This document shows positions 7,731 to 16,101 of a DNA stretch of 64,000 bases, in pieces. Location: the NCBI RefSeq assembly GCF_029626265.1, contig NZ_JARUBN010000001.1:1922001-1986000 (forward strand), in the 5' to 3' direction. The DNA is from Micromonospora sp. WMMD1102 (GTDB lineage: Bacteria; Actinomycetota; Actinomycetes; Mycobacteriales; Micromonosporaceae). The notes under the pieces are model-generated. The model saw only the letters and a program-made list of their open reading frames with translations, did not search any database and was not told the DNA's origin. Position 1 is the first letter of the stretch; the number at the start of each line of letters is the position of its first letter. Made by a program: the position numbers and the translations under genes.

Positions 7731-9910
7731 CGACAACACCGTATCACGGGCGCCTGCACCGTATCGGCGCGCGTCGACTGTCGGCGGTCTTCGCCGCCGG
7801 ACTTCTGGCGATCGCGGCGGCCCTGGTCGCACCGCAACCGGCGGCGGCGGACACCCCGTGGCTGGATGTTTCCGAGGACCGGTACGCCTCGTTCAGTGTC
7901 CCGGCGGCCTACGTCCAGGAACAGGTCGGCCAGGTGTCACAGGTTGTCATCGAGGGAAACTTCGGCCCCTCCGCCGCCTGGGCGGAATTCGGCCTGACCC
8001 GCCGCGGTGACGCGTGGTCGGGAGTTCTCGGTCCACTCGAACCGGGGCTGTATTACTACCAGGTCACCGGCGACGACACCAAGAGCCTCAAGGATCCGAC
8101 GAACGGTACCCGGGTGGCGTCCGAGCCGCTCCTGAGCACCTTCTTCGTCCCCGGCGAGTCGGCGCGCCTGCTGGCGGACGCACCACCGGGAACGGGCGGT
8201 GCGGTCGCGCCGCTCACCTACCGGAGCGGCCGGGAAGAACGGACGGCCCTGGTCTGGACGCCGCCGGGTTACCGGGCCAAGGGCGCCGGACGTTATCCGG
8301 TGCTGTTCCTGCGGTCCGCCGACGGCGCGGCCGCCACCGACTGGCTCGACCTCGGTCGGACCAGGCAGATCCTCGACAACCTGTCGGCCGAGGATGCCAT
8401 GGAGCCGATGGTGGTGGTGATCGGGGACGGCAACGGGTCGGGCGACGACCGGGAGCTGAAGGACCTCGGCAGGGCGGTCGCCGACAACTACCGCGTGCAC
8501 CGGGACCCGGCGCACCAGGCCATCGCCGGCATTTCCGAGGGCGGTACCCAGGCGCTGCGGGCCGCGTTCACCAACCCGACCCGGTACGGCTACGTCGGCT
8601 CGTTCTCGGGTCCGCCGACCCGTACCGTCGACCGGAAGAGTGCGGCGGCGGCCAACCGTAACCTCAGGCTGCTGCGGCTGTACACCGGAAACGTCACCGA
8701 CCCCGGCCACAACGCCACCTACCGGCTGACGAAGATGCTCGACCGGGCCGGTGTCAGGTACGAGTTCGACGGCGTCAACCCGGACGGCGGCGCGAACTGG
8801 ACCGCCTGGCAGGAGAACCTCGTCGACTTCGTGCCGCGACTGTTCCGCAGGGTGTCGGACCACGGTCCGAGCGACGGCCACCTACCGTTGCGGCGGGAGT
8901 TCACCCCGCCACCGGCGGGCACCACCCCGACGCCCTTCGTGACCAGGGACGGATTCGTCACCTTCGAGACCACGACGGAGTTCACCGACGCCCAGCACGT
9001 CACCGTGTGGGCGAACGTGGCACCCGGCGGAAGCTGGCTGCGCGTTCCGCTGTCCCGGGACGGCGACCGGTGGCGGGCCACCGTGGGTCCGCTGGACCCG
9101 TGGTTCTACTACTACCGGTTCATCGTGGACCGGGTCCCGGTCAAGGACGCGTCCAACCCGACGAAGGTGACCACCGAGCCGGTGTGGAGCACCTTCCTCG
9201 TGCCGGGCAAGCAGGCCCGGCTGCTCACCGACGTGCCGGCCGGGCAGGGCGGCGAGGTCACCAGCATGACCTACCGGAGCACCGTGGCGAACCAGGACCG
9301 GACCGCCCTGGTGTGGACACCGCCCGACTACGACCCGGAGCGCGCGCAGCCGTACCCCGTCCTCTACCTCCAGCACGGCGGCGGCCAGAGCTACACGGAC
9401 TGGCTGGAGATGGGGCGGGCCAAGCAGATCCTCGACCACCAGTTCCTCGACGGCGACCTGGTGCCCATGGTGGTCGTGATGGGCAACGGGAACGTCTCGA
9501 ACTTCAACCAGGAACTGCTGGGGAACATCGTGCCGGCGGCCCGGGCCCGCTACCACATCTCGGCCGACCCGGCGCAACAGGCCGTCGCCGGCCTGTCGAT
9601 GGGTGGCGGGCACGCGTTCGGGGTGCTCAAGGCACACCCTGGCGAGTTCGCCTACGTCGCGGCGTTCTCGGCCGGCTTCGGCAGCGGCGCGGGCGTCGAC
9701 GCCGCGGCGATAAACGCCGGCACCAGGATGCTGCGGCTGTACGTCGGCGACCGGACCGACTTCGTCTACCCGTCCTTCATGGCCTCGCTGACCACGTTGG
9801 ACGACCTCGGTATCCGTTACGAGTTCGACGGGGTCACCCCCGGGCCGCACGGTTGGGACGTGTGGCAGAAGAACCTCATCGACCTGGCGCCGCGGCTGTT
9901 CCGGCGCTAG
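7727..9910 (+). CDS. Secreted tandem esterase, first copy apparently inactive
   Basis: A 727-residue secreted protein with a signal peptide ending near PAAAD (residue 42). It contains two copies of an E-set (beta-sandwich) domain plus an alpha/beta-hydrolase of the esterase D/enterochelin esterase family, at about residues 43-380 and 395-727. Copy 2 has the full set: the oxyanion motif YLQHGGG, nucleophile GLSMG (Ser624), LYVGDRTD and the catalytic His708 in GPHGW. Copy 1 keeps GISEG (Ser270) but has LFLRSADG in place of the HGGG motif, TGNVTD in place of VGDRTD, and GGANW where the His should be. Feruloyl or acetyl esterase action on plant polysaccharide is the likely activity. The next gene is a sugar-binding lipoprotein. 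The GTG is preceded by AAAGGAG. Confidence 0.85.
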   Translation: MTTTPYHGRLHRIGARRLSAVFAAGLLAIAAALVAPQPAAADTPWLDVSEDRYASFSVPAAYVQEQVGQVSQVVIEGNFGPSAAWAEFGLTRRGDAWSGVLGPLEPGLYYYQVTGDDTKSLKDPTNGTRVASEPLLSTFFVPGESARLLADAPPGTGGAVAPLTYRSGREERTALVWTPPGYRAKGAGRYPVLFLRSADGAAATDWLDLGRTRQILDNLSAEDAMEPMVVVIGDGNGSGDDRELKDLGRAVADNYRVHRDPAHQAIAGISEGGTQALRAAFTNPTRYGYVGSFSGPPTRTVDRKSAAAANRNLRLLRLYTGNVTDPGHNATYRLTKMLDRAGVRYEFDGVNPDGGANWTAWQENLVDFVPRLFRRVSDHGPSDGHLPLRREFTPPPAGTTPTPFVTRDGFVTFETTTEFTDAQHVTVWANVAPGGSWLRVPLSRDGDRWRATVGPLDPWFYYYRFIVDRVPVKDASNPTKVTTEPVWSTFLVPGKQARLLTDVPAGQGGEVTSMTYRSTVANQDRTALVWTPPDYDPERAQPYPVLYLQHGGGQSYTDWLEMGRAKQILDHQFLDGDLVPMVVVMGNGNVSNFNQELLGNIVPAARARYHISADPAQQAVAGLSMGGGHAFGVLKAHPGEFAYVAAFSAGFGSGAGVDAAAINAGTRMLRLYVGDRTDFVYPSFMASLTTLDDLGIRYEFDGVTPGPHGWDVWQKNLIDLAPRLFRR

Positions 9911-9935
9911 GCAGGGCCCGCTGACGGCGGGGTGA

Positions 9936-9962
9936 CCGGGGCGGGGGAGTTCCCCGCCCCGG
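9936..9962 (+). terminator. Hairpin after the esterase gene
   Basis: A perfect 11-bp GC stem (CCGGGGCGGGG / CCCCGCCCCGG) with a 5-nt loop lies 26 bp after the esterase stop. There is no U-tract, which is usual for terminators in high-GC actinobacteria. Confidence 0.6.
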
Positions 9963-10125
9963 GCAGCGCTCCGCAGCCCGCGGGAGTGTGTCGCGCATCC
10001 GCGCAAGGACGGTCGGACGGCGGACCGGCGGTGGACGTCCCACCCCGGCCGTCGCCGCCCGGCCGTCAGCCCTCAGCGACGGCGCCCGACCCCGGGCGCG
10101 GTGATCCCGAAGGGAAGTCACGTCA

Positions 10126-11469
10126 ATGAAGACGAAACGCATATTCGTCACCGCAGCCGTGCTCGCGGCCGCGAGTGGCCTCGTCGCCTGTTCCTCGGAC
10201 TCCGGCGGCGGCAGTGACGCGAGCAACTGCACGAACACCATCACCAAGAAGGAGCTGCCGGTCGTCACGATGTGGGGCTGGTACCCGAACATGCAGCTCG
10301 TGGTCGACAACTTCAACAAGCAGAGCAGCGAGGTGCAGGTCTGCTGGACCAACGTCGGCCAGGGCAGCGACCAGTACGACAAGTTCCAGACGGCCATCTC
10401 GGCCGGTACCGGGGCACCCGACGTCGTCATGATCGAGATGGACCGGATCCCGACCTTCCAGATCCAGAAGGCGCTCGTCGACATCAAGAAGTACGGCTTC
10501 GACGCCGTCAAGGCGAACTACGGCGAGGGCGCATGGAAGGACGTCTCGATCGGTGACGCGGTCTACGGCGTACCTGTCGACGGCGGTCCGCTCGCGATGA
10601 TCTACCGGAAGGACATCTTCGACAAGTACGGCATCACGCCGCCGAAGACCTGGGCCGAGTACGAGCAGGCGGCGCAGAAGGTGAAGGATGCCGGCGGCCC
10701 GCTCTTCGGCGACTTCGGCGCGAACGTCTCGGCGCTCACCATGGCGCTCCAGATCCAGAAGGGCGCCTCCCCGTTCGCCTACGACTCGGCCCAGCCGACG
10801 ACGATCGGGGTGAAGCTGAACGACCAGGCATCCAAGGACGTGCTCGACTACTGGGGCGGCCTCGTCCGGAAGGGGCTGGTCGGCAAGCAGGACCAGTTCA
10901 CCCCGGAGTACATCGCCGGCGTCATCAACGGGCAGTACGCGACGTACATCTCGGCGGCCTGGGCACCCGGCTATCTCACCGGTGCCGGGGTCGGCAAGGG
11001 CCAGGACACCGGCAAGTTCGCGGTGGCCCCGCTGCCGCAGTGGGACCCGAACAACCCGGTCCAGGTGAACTGGGGCGGTTCGGCCTTCTCGGTGACGAGC
11101 CAGTCCAAGAAGCAGGAGTTGGCGGCGAAGGCCGCGTACGGCCTCTACGCCGACAAGGAGTCGCTCACCGACGGCTGGACCAACCAGATCATCTTCCCGC
11201 TGAACCTGACGGCGCTCGACGACCCCGCGTTCAAGGACCTGAAGGTGGCGTTCTTCAACGGCCAGCAGGCGAACAAGGAGGTGTACGTGCCGGCGGCGAA
11301 CGCCTACAAGGGCATGGTCTACAGCCCCTTCGGCCAGTACTACTTCGACGCGATGACGGAGCAGGTCAGCGAGATCCACAAGGGCTCGATCACCGGCTCC
11401 CAGGCTGCCGACCGGCTCCAGGAGGACGTGGCGAAGTACGCCAAGGAGCAAGGTTTCACCGTTCAGTGA
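10126..11469 (+). CDS. Sugar ABC transporter, substrate-binding lipoprotein
   Basis: A 447-residue extracellular solute-binding protein (family 1). The signal ends in the lipobox LVAC, followed by a Ser/Gly tether, so it is lipid-anchored outside the membrane. Motifs VVTMWGWYPNMQLVVDNFNKQ, SAGTGAPDVVMIEMDRIP and YGVPVDGGPLAMIYRKDIFDKYGI are typical of oligosaccharide binders. The ATG follows GAAGGGAAG. It is followed by a hairpin and then two permease genes. Given the neighbouring esterase and LacI repressor, the ligand is probably a plant-derived oligosaccharide; the exact sugar cannot be told. Confidence 0.93.
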   Translation: MKTKRIFVTAAVLAAASGLVACSSDSGGGSDASNCTNTITKKELPVVTMWGWYPNMQLVVDNFNKQSSEVQVCWTNVGQGSDQYDKFQTAISAGTGAPDVVMIEMDRIPTFQIQKALVDIKKYGFDAVKANYGEGAWKDVSIGDAVYGVPVDGGPLAMIYRKDIFDKYGITPPKTWAEYEQAAQKVKDAGGPLFGDFGANVSALTMALQIQKGASPFAYDSAQPTTIGVKLNDQASKDVLDYWGGLVRKGLVGKQDQFTPEYIAGVINGQYATYISAAWAPGYLTGAGVGKGQDTGKFAVAPLPQWDPNNPVQVNWGGSAFSVTSQSKKQELAAKAAYGLYADKESLTDGWTNQIIFPLNLTALDDPAFKDLKVAFFNGQQANKEVYVPAANAYKGMVYSPFGQYYFDAMTEQVSEIHKGSITGSQAADRLQEDVAKYAKEQGFTVQ

Positions 11470-11475
11470 CCGGCC

Positions 11476-11508
11476 GGGTGGGCCGCGCCGTCCCCGGCCG
11501 GCCCACCC
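11476..11508 (+). terminator. Intercistronic hairpin between binding protein and permease
   Basis: A perfect 10-bp stem (GGGTGGGCCG / CGGCCCACCC) with a 13-nt loop fills the gap after the binding-protein stop. Such stems often protect the upstream message or partly terminate transcription, giving more binding protein than permease. Confidence 0.5.
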
Positions 11509-11541
11509 CCGACCCGCAGCGTCCACGTCCCGGAGCCCAAG

Positions 11542-12483
11542 ATGACCCTCCTGACCGAAGAGCGCGCACCGCGCGCCGAAGAGAAGACGCCGAAGATCCG
11601 CGGCAAGGCACACCTCCGTGAGCACCTGATGGGGTGGTTCTTCGTCGGGCCGTTCGCAATCGTCTTCCTCGCGTTCCTCATCGCGCCGCTGGGGTACGCG
11701 CTCTATCTCAGCCTGTTCCAGAAGAAGCTGATCGGCGGCACCAGCTTCGTCTTCCTCGACAACTACGTGAAGGCGTTCACCGACCCGAGCTTCCTCTCCG
11801 GCTCGTGGTTCGTGCTCCGCTTCTCGCTGGTCTCCATCCCGCTGCAGATCGCCGTCGCGCTGGCGATGGCCCTGATCCTGGACGCGGTGACGACCCGGTT
11901 CGCCCGCTTCTCCCGCCTGATGATCTTCCTTCCGTACGCGATCCCGACGGTGATCGGTGCGGTGATGTGGGGCTTCCTCTACAGCAGGAGCTTCGGGCCG
12001 CTCACCGACGTCTTCGGGCTGTTCGGCGCGACCGCGCCCGACTTCCTGAGCGGTAACCTGATCTTCTACGGCCTCCTCAACATCGTCACCTGGCAGTGGG
12101 CCGGCTATTACATGATCATTCTGTACGCGGCATTGCAGGGCATCGACCCGACGCTCTACGAGGCCGCCCGGATGGACGGCGCCGGACGGTGGCAGGTCGC
12201 GGTCCGGATCAAGATCCCGCTCATCGCTCCGGCGCTGATCCTGATCCTGGTCTTCTCGCTCATCGGCACCCTCCAGTTCTTCAACGAACCGCAGATCCTC
12301 CGCTATCTCGCCGCCGGGACGATCGGAGCGGACTTCACCCCCAACATGTACGCGTACCAGCAGGCCTTCTCGCTGGCCAACTTCAACTACGGGTCGGCGA
12401 TCTCCTTCGCGCTCGGCGGGCTGGTCTTCGTCTGCGTGTACGCCTTCCTGTTCTTCACCCGCAAGCGGAGGAGCTTCCTCTGA
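11542..12483 (+). CDS. Sugar ABC transporter permease (MalF type)
   Basis: A 313-residue membrane protein with six predicted helices. After a charged N-terminus, GWFFVGPFAIVFLAFLIAPLGYALYLSL is the first helix. The EAA loop that contacts the ATPase reads YEAARMDGAGRWQVAVRIKIPLI. It pairs with the next gene, whose start overlaps this stop (TGATG). No ATP-binding gene is nearby, so a shared MsiK-type ATPase elsewhere in the genome probably powers uptake, as known for many actinobacterial sugar transporters. Confidence 0.93.
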   Translation: MTLLTEERAPRAEEKTPKIRGKAHLREHLMGWFFVGPFAIVFLAFLIAPLGYALYLSLFQKKLIGGTSFVFLDNYVKAFTDPSFLSGSWFVLRFSLVSIPLQIAVALAMALILDAVTTRFARFSRLMIFLPYAIPTVIGAVMWGFLYSRSFGPLTDVFGLFGATAPDFLSGNLIFYGLLNIVTWQWAGYYMIILYAALQGIDPTLYEAARMDGAGRWQVAVRIKIPLIAPALILILVFSLIGTLQFFNEPQILRYLAAGTIGADFTPNMYAYQQAFSLANFNYGSAISFALGGLVFVCVYAFLFFTRKRRSFL

Positions 12484-13364
12484 TGTCCGACCGCAACAGC
12501 TCCACCGCACAGCGCCGGCCGCAACGCCACCTGCCGCTACAGGTGCTCCTCGGCTTCCTGGTGGTCTACTTCCTGGTGCCGTTCTGGTGGGTGATCGTCA
12601 ACAGTTCCAAGGACGCCCCCGGCCTCTTCGGCGGCGGAAACACGCTGTGGTTCGCCGACCAGGTCGACTACCTCGGCAACCTGCGGCAACTGTTCACCTA
12701 CGACGGCGGCATCTACGGCAGGTGGATCCTCAACTCCACCCTCTACGCGCTCGCCGGTGGAATCGGCGCCACCGTCCTGGCCGTGATGGCGGGCTACGGC
12801 TTCGCGAAGTACCGGTTCGCCGCCCGCCGCTTCAGCTTCGCCGTCGTGCTCGGCGCGCTGATGGTGCCCGCCACCGCCCTGGTCATCCCGACGTTCATCA
12901 TGTTCTCCGAACTCGGCATGACGAACACGATCTGGGCGGTCATCCTGCCGTCCCTGCTCAACCCGTTCGGCGTCTACCTGATGCACGTGTACGCCCGCGA
13001 CGCCGTACCCGACGAGATCCTGGACGCGGCCCGGGTCGACGGGGCCGGAGAGGTGCGTACGTTCCTCCAGATCGCACTACCGCTGATGCGCCCGGCGGTG
13101 GTGACCGTGCTGCTGCTGTCGGCGGTGGCGTCGTGGAACAACTACTTCCTGCCGCTGGCCATGCTCTCCGACAACCGCCTCTTCCCGGTCACGGTCGGGC
13201 TCGGGCTCTGGCAGGGGGTCGCCTCCGCGAACAACGCGGGCAGTACCTCGCTCTGGAGCCTGATCATCCTCGGCGCGCTGGTGTCGGTGATCCCGCTCAT
13301 CATCGCGTTCTTCAGCCTCCAGCGGTACTGGCGCGGCGGACTCTCCGTCGGAGGGCTCAGGTAG
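12483..13364 (+). CDS. Sugar ABC transporter permease (MalG type)
   Basis: A 293-residue inner-membrane protein with six helices. It starts at the ATG overlapping the previous stop; the frame is open further upstream but that region belongs to the preceding gene. Family features: NSSKDAPGLFGG in the first periplasmic loop, AGYGFAKYRF, and the EAA loop ILDAARVDGAGEVRTFLQIALPLM. It forms the translocation channel with the MalF-type partner. It is the last gene of the uptake operon; a 550-bp gap follows. Confidence 0.93.
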   Translation: MSDRNSSTAQRRPQRHLPLQVLLGFLVVYFLVPFWWVIVNSSKDAPGLFGGGNTLWFADQVDYLGNLRQLFTYDGGIYGRWILNSTLYALAGGIGATVLAVMAGYGFAKYRFAARRFSFAVVLGALMVPATALVIPTFIMFSELGMTNTIWAVILPSLLNPFGVYLMHVYARDAVPDEILDAARVDGAGEVRTFLQIALPLMRPAVVTVLLLSAVASWNNYFLPLAMLSDNRLFPVTVGLGLWQGVASANNAGSTSLWSLIILGALVSVIPLIIAFFSLQRYWRGGLSVGGLR

Positions 13365-13914
13365 ACCAGGTAGAGGTGCCGGCACAGCCGGCAGGACCAC
13401 CTCCCGGCCGCACAACGTCGCGATCCCCAGCCCCAACGGCTCAATATGTCGGAACTGCCGCGTGACGGCGAAGGCTGGACAGCGCATATCGGGGAACTCA
13501 TGGTTATCAGGAGCCCTGCGAACGGATGAGGTTTTGCAGGCCATAGCTTGATCGCCAATTAACAATTGTAATGTGGACCTTGGGCGTGGGAAAAATCCCG
13601 CCAAACTGGGCTTCCGATCTGGATCAACTTTCGGTGGTCGTCGAATAAGAGCAGGTCAGCTGCATGCTGTTGGCTGATCGGATCTGAATAGTTGCGGTTG
13701 AAGCTCTCGAAAGGCGCTCAAACTCCTACTGGGACATATCGCAGCAAGCGACCTTTGAAAAGGTGTGGCTTTAGCATTCGGGCGCGCGTGCGTCAATTGG
13801 AGAGACGACACCCGCAATTCTTGGTGGTCGCAGCCGTCATTGATAGCCTTCGCTGGCACCTCAATAGTCCTCGATGGACTGCTCACCGGTCTTCTCCTCA
13901 TCGGAGGTCAGTAC
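13365..13914 (+). other. Long AT-richer leader region before the exopolysaccharide operon
   Basis: About 550 bp without a convincing gene. The composition is clearly less GC-rich than its surroundings, with tracts such as CAATTAACAATTGTAATG near 13555-13575, and codon bias is lost on both strands. It probably holds the promoter(s) and a long 5' leader for the operon that starts at 13915. An open frame joins the deacetylase gene from 13765, but it lacks a good ribosome site and looks non-coding. I could not match the region to a known riboswitch. Confidence 0.5.
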
Positions 13915-16053
13915 ATGGTCCACACCGGGCCTAGTCGCCAGCGCCTGACACGACTCGCCCTCGCCGGGATGACCGCGCTCGCGGTAGTCCTCGGCGGCCA
14001 GACTCCCGGGTTCGCCCGACCGACGACCACGCCAGCCCAGCCGCCCTCCGTTCCCGGCTTCGGCGAGGTCGCGAGCCCGAAGCCGGCCCGCCCCGGCCCG
14101 CTGCCCAGGAAGTCCGGCACGGTCCGGAACGACCCGTCCAAGGCGGCCGCCCAAAGCCGCGGTATCGGCGTCCAGGGGCTCAACGACCAGGTCGCGCTCC
14201 GCGCGCTGATCGTGGCGACCAACACCGCCGACTTCGGCGTACCCACCCTCACCACCACCCTCGACCGGCTCGGTGCCTCCTACGACGTCCTCTACTCCGC
14301 CACCGACCCGCTCTCGCCGAGCACGCTGGTCCGGCCCGACGGGGTCGGCAACTACAACGCGATCCTGCTCACCAACAGCATGCTGCTGTACGAGTCGGGC
14401 GGCAGCTACCTGAGCGGGCTGACCAGCACCGAGTGGAACACCCTCTGGGCGTACGAGCGCAACTTCGGGGTCCGGCAGGCGTCCCTGTACACCAGCTACG
14501 GGACCTGGCCCGAGGACCACTGCCTCACCGGCGTCAGCGAGGGCGGGGTCGGCGACACACCCCTGCCGGCCTCGCTGACCACCAGCGGCGCCGCGGTCTT
14601 CGACTACCTCGACAGCGCCGCCCAGATCCCCCTGACCCAGTCGTACGTCTACCGCACCGCCATCCGGCCCGGCTGCGCCGCCCAGGCCCTGATGACGAAC
14701 GGTTCCGACGTGCTCGGCGTGCTCACCACCTCGACCGACGGCCGGGAGCGGATCGCGCTGACGTTCACCTCGAACCAGTTCCTGCTCCACTCCGACCTGC
14801 TGGTCTACGGCCTGGTCCGGTGGGCGACCAAGGGGCTGTACTTCGGCGAGCAGAAGCACCACCTGAACGTCGACGTCGACGACTGGTTCAACACCTCCGA
14901 CCACTACCTGGAGAACGGGACCGTCGAGTACACCCCCGGATTCCAGGTCACCGGACACGACACGGTCAACCTCGACGCGCAGCAGACCGCGCTGCGCACC
15001 GCGCACCCGCTGGCGGCCGGGTTCACCTTCAACATCGCGTACAACGGCGCCGACATCGACCCGTTCGCCGGCAGCACGTGCAGCCCCAACGGCGACGCCA
15101 GCACGCTGACCGCCACCACCAAGTGCCTCAAGGGCAACTTCCGGTGGATCAACCACACGTTGAACCACCCCGAACTGAACGCGACGAACTACGCCACCTC
15201 GTACGCCGAGATCAACGACAACCGGACCGCGGGCAACGCGATCGGGCTCAACGCACCGGACAGCGTGCTGAAGACTCCCGAATACTCCGGCCTCGGCGTC
15301 TACAACGACGACCCGGAGAACGACACCGGCCCGCCGACCGACCACGGGCTCGAAGGGTCCAACCCGGCGCTGCTACAGGCCGCGGAGGATCTCGGCGTCA
15401 CCACCGTGGTGGGCAACATGTCGTTCACCAGCCACAAGCCGGCGAACTTCAACGCCGGCATCGTGCACCCGCTGGAGCCGAGCATCCTGATGGTGCCGGC
15501 CTGGCCGACGGACATCGCCTACCACACCACCACCCCGGCCGAGCAGACGGTCTTCTACAACTCCTTCTACGGCCCGAACGGACACTTCCCGTACTGGCCC
15601 TCCGACCGCACCTACGCCCAGCTCCTGGACTACGAGGCCGGGATGGCGCTCCAGCACGTGGCGTCCGGCTCGATCTACGCGCACACGTTCCACATCGCCA
15701 ACGTGCGCGACTACGGGGCCGGGGACACCCTGCTCACCGACTGGGTCGACGCGGTACTGACCAAGTACGACTCCTACTACTCGGTGCCCCTGCTGAACTC
15801 GTCGTGGGTGGACATCGCCGCCTACGGCCGGGCGCGGACGGCGCACTTCGCCGCGCTCGACGCCGGGGCCGGCGCGGTCTACGACCGGAGCACCGGCACC
15901 ATCACGGTGACCTCGCCGGCCGCCGGCACGGTCCAACTGGGCGGGGTGACCGCGGCCACCGCGGGCGCCACCAGCTATGGCACCGACGTCACCGTCCCGG
16001 TGACCCTCACGGCCAACACCGCCGTGACGTTCAACGCCGCCCCCCGCCCCTGA
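13915..16053 (+). CDS. Secreted Agd3-like (CE18) polysaccharide deacetylase
   Basis: A 712-residue secreted protein. The ATG at 13915 has GGAGG upstream and begins a signal peptide (MVHTGPSRQRLTRLALAG, then a hydrophobic core). Residues ~95-310 resemble the N-terminal Rossmann-like and CBM87-type region of Agd3, the fungal galactosaminogalactan deacetylase. Residues ~315-650 form the NodB-like barrel: HHLNVDVDDWFN supplies Asp322/Asp323 and WINHTLNHPEL supplies the metal-binding His414 and His418. It probably de-N-acetylates an amino-sugar exopolysaccharide outside the cell, making it cationic and adherent. It is the first gene of the nine-gene operon with PelF-like and GH114-like genes. A generic polysaccharide deacetylase is the fallback call. 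Confidence 0.8.
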   Translation: MVHTGPSRQRLTRLALAGMTALAVVLGGQTPGFARPTTTPAQPPSVPGFGEVASPKPARPGPLPRKSGTVRNDPSKAAAQSRGIGVQGLNDQVALRALIVATNTADFGVPTLTTTLDRLGASYDVLYSATDPLSPSTLVRPDGVGNYNAILLTNSMLLYESGGSYLSGLTSTEWNTLWAYERNFGVRQASLYTSYGTWPEDHCLTGVSEGGVGDTPLPASLTTSGAAVFDYLDSAAQIPLTQSYVYRTAIRPGCAAQALMTNGSDVLGVLTTSTDGRERIALTFTSNQFLLHSDLLVYGLVRWATKGLYFGEQKHHLNVDVDDWFNTSDHYLENGTVEYTPGFQVTGHDTVNLDAQQTALRTAHPLAAGFTFNIAYNGADIDPFAGSTCSPNGDASTLTATTKCLKGNFRWINHTLNHPELNATNYATSYAEINDNRTAGNAIGLNAPDSVLKTPEYSGLGVYNDDPENDTGPPTDHGLEGSNPALLQAAEDLGVTTVVGNMSFTSHKPANFNAGIVHPLEPSILMVPAWPTDIAYHTTTPAEQTVFYNSFYGPNGHFPYWPSDRTYAQLLDYEAGMALQHVASGSIYAHTFHIANVRDYGAGDTLLTDWVDAVLTKYDSYYSVPLLNSSWVDIAAYGRARTAHFAALDAGAGAVYDRSTGTITVTSPAAGTVQLGGVTAATAGATSYGTDVTVPVTLTANTAVTFNAAPRP

Positions 16054-16101
16054 CAACGGAGCGGGAAATCCGGTGACGCGCAACTCCAACGGGAGCACTC
16101 G

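Noticed and set aside
13765..13914. N-terminal extension of the deacetylase from GTG 13765
   Set aside because: Atypical codon use including a TTA, no good ribosome site, and it would bury the signal peptide that begins at 13915.
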